64,000 nt of DNA. Source: Candidula unifasciata. Lineage: Eukaryota; Mollusca; Gastropoda; Stylommatophora; Geomitridae. The notes beneath the pieces are model-generated. The model was not told the DNA's origin, made no database searches, and saw only the letters and a list, made by a program, of their open reading frames with translations. This document shows, piece by piece, positions 63,429-64,000 of the stretch. The stretch's first letter is position 1, and every line of letters starts with the position of its first letter. The DNA lies in assembly GCA_905116865.2 (NCBI GenBank), contig CAJHNH020008455.1, forward strand, positions 1,577,580-1,641,579, written 5' to 3'. The translations under genes and the position numbers were made by a program.

Positions 63429-63484
63429 CTGTTTTAGAGAAACAAACATGTACAAATCATCTATAAAATAAACTTATCCTATTT

Positions 63485-63865
63485 TCTTCTTTCGTTCGCT
63501 TGAAATAGATTATCTATATCTGCAATGTTGTCTCTAGTATGAACTTCACTGTCTTTTGTAATTCACTCAGTGACCTGTCAAGTCTGACTCGCACCGATGT
63601 TTCTCTTGGCCAAAAGTGTAGCCATGATATGTTGTATTCTGGACAGTCTTGGAGGACATGAGCTGTTGTCTCAAGTACCAGTTCACATGTGCACATGGCT
63701 GATTTGCCGATTTTAAATTTTGTGTAGATGTGGCTGCAAAGTCGATAGTGTCTAGATCTATTCGCATATATAGTTATATTTCCTATAGTGTTTGTACGTG
63801 GCATCCTGATTTTTAGGTGTGCCTCCTGGCTAGTTACCTCCGACTTCAGCACTTAATTTTAATTA
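63485..63865 (-). mobile_element. Internally deleted derivative of the nimbus-like element
   Basis: On minus, one 112-codon ORF starts MLKSEVTSQEAH, matching the pol start at 19814 ([12 protein letters not shown]). After about 35 codons it jumps to the pol end: IYTKFKIGKSAMCTCE, TTAHVLQDCPEY and LSELQKTVKFILETTLQI. It ends with the same 3' tail (CGAACGAAAGAAGA). EN, RT and RNase H are missing altogether. The reading frame stays open across the junction. Confidence 0.87.
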
Positions 63866-64000
63866 TTCTGGTAAGCTAGATCAATGTACTAGCATGCAGA
63901 ACCAAAGGAATTTTGTAAACAAATAGAAAAGTGAAAATTCCAGCCACCATTTTCTTACGTCCGGTGCGCAAATTTTATCAGTTATCTTGTGACAATGATA
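63866..64000. other. Window end
   Basis: AT-rich. A donor-like gtaaga (minus, 63953-63958) is preceded by an open 14-codon stretch, but its phase does not fit exon 1. Confidence 0.35.

Noticed and set aside
62428..62859. 143-codon plus-strand ORF
   Set aside because: No recognised domain, unremarkable codon pattern, a tRNA-like SINE head nearby, and no splice support; more likely chance.
63959..64000. Possible upstream DEPDC5 exon ending at gtaaga
   Set aside because: The only open frame ends in phase 0, whereas exon 1 needs one carried base; too little sequence remains to judge.

Overview
The window is eukaryotic nuclear DNA. Large introns with GT-AG splice sites, AT-rich non-coding sequence, many tandem arrays and several retrotransposon families point to a mollusc, most likely a freshwater pulmonate (heterobranch) snail. 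The basis for this is an I-clade non-LTR element resembling the snail element nimbus, copies of a SPIN-like hAT miniature element (a horizontally transferred family I recall being reported from a pond snail), and tRNA-derived SINEs. I cannot name the species from sequence alone.

One host gene runs across almost the whole window on the minus strand. It is the orthologue of DEPDC5/Iml1, the large subunit of GATOR1, which acts as GTPase-activating complex for RagA/B and so restrains mTORC1 when amino acids are scarce. I assembled 16 internal exons between 63428 (upstream) and 1648 (downstream). Every junction has consensus splice dinucleotides and all 15 junctions keep one reading frame (2001 nt, about 667 codons). 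They cover the end of the disordered linker, the SHEN region, the DEP domain and the first residues of the C-terminal domain. The 5' exons lie beyond 64000 and the 3' exons before position 1.

The rest is intronic and dominated by repeats. (i) Tandem arrays have units of about 15, 23, 29, 32, 42, 51, 70, 108 and 180 bp. Two of them abut exon ends and share sequence with the adjacent 5' splice site. (ii) Non-LTR elements include a nearly full pol of a nimbus-like element with EN, RT and RNase H (19.6-23.75 kb), an internally deleted derivative of it (63.5-63.9 kb), fragments of a second RNase H-bearing LINE, and many RTE-like RT tails. (iii) There are several SINE-like families. (iv) DNA elements include three SPIN-like MITEs, a foldback MITE with perfect 8-bp target-site duplications and a telomere-like interior, and a probable further MITE at 44 kb. 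(v) A broken gene of unknown, probably transposon-associated, function lies at 12.0-12.9 kb. No rRNA, functional tRNA, CRISPR array or bacterial-type system was seen. Many apparent ORFs are artefacts of arrays whose unit length is a multiple of three.

Layout (plus coordinates): exons 16-13 with SINE and LINE fragments (1-7 kb); exons 12-11 around the 15-bp array (7.2-8.9 kb); a 7.2-kb intron with the 180-bp satellite, an RTE fragment, the unknown pseudogene and an exon-derived array (8.9-16.06 kb); exons 10-8 (16.06-19.5 kb); nimbus-like element (19.6-23.8 kb); exon 7; 42-bp array (26.2-29.2 kb); exon 6; a large repeat-filled intron (30.3-42.1 kb); exon 5; a second large intron (42.3-54.7 kb); exons 4-1 (54.7-63.4 kb).
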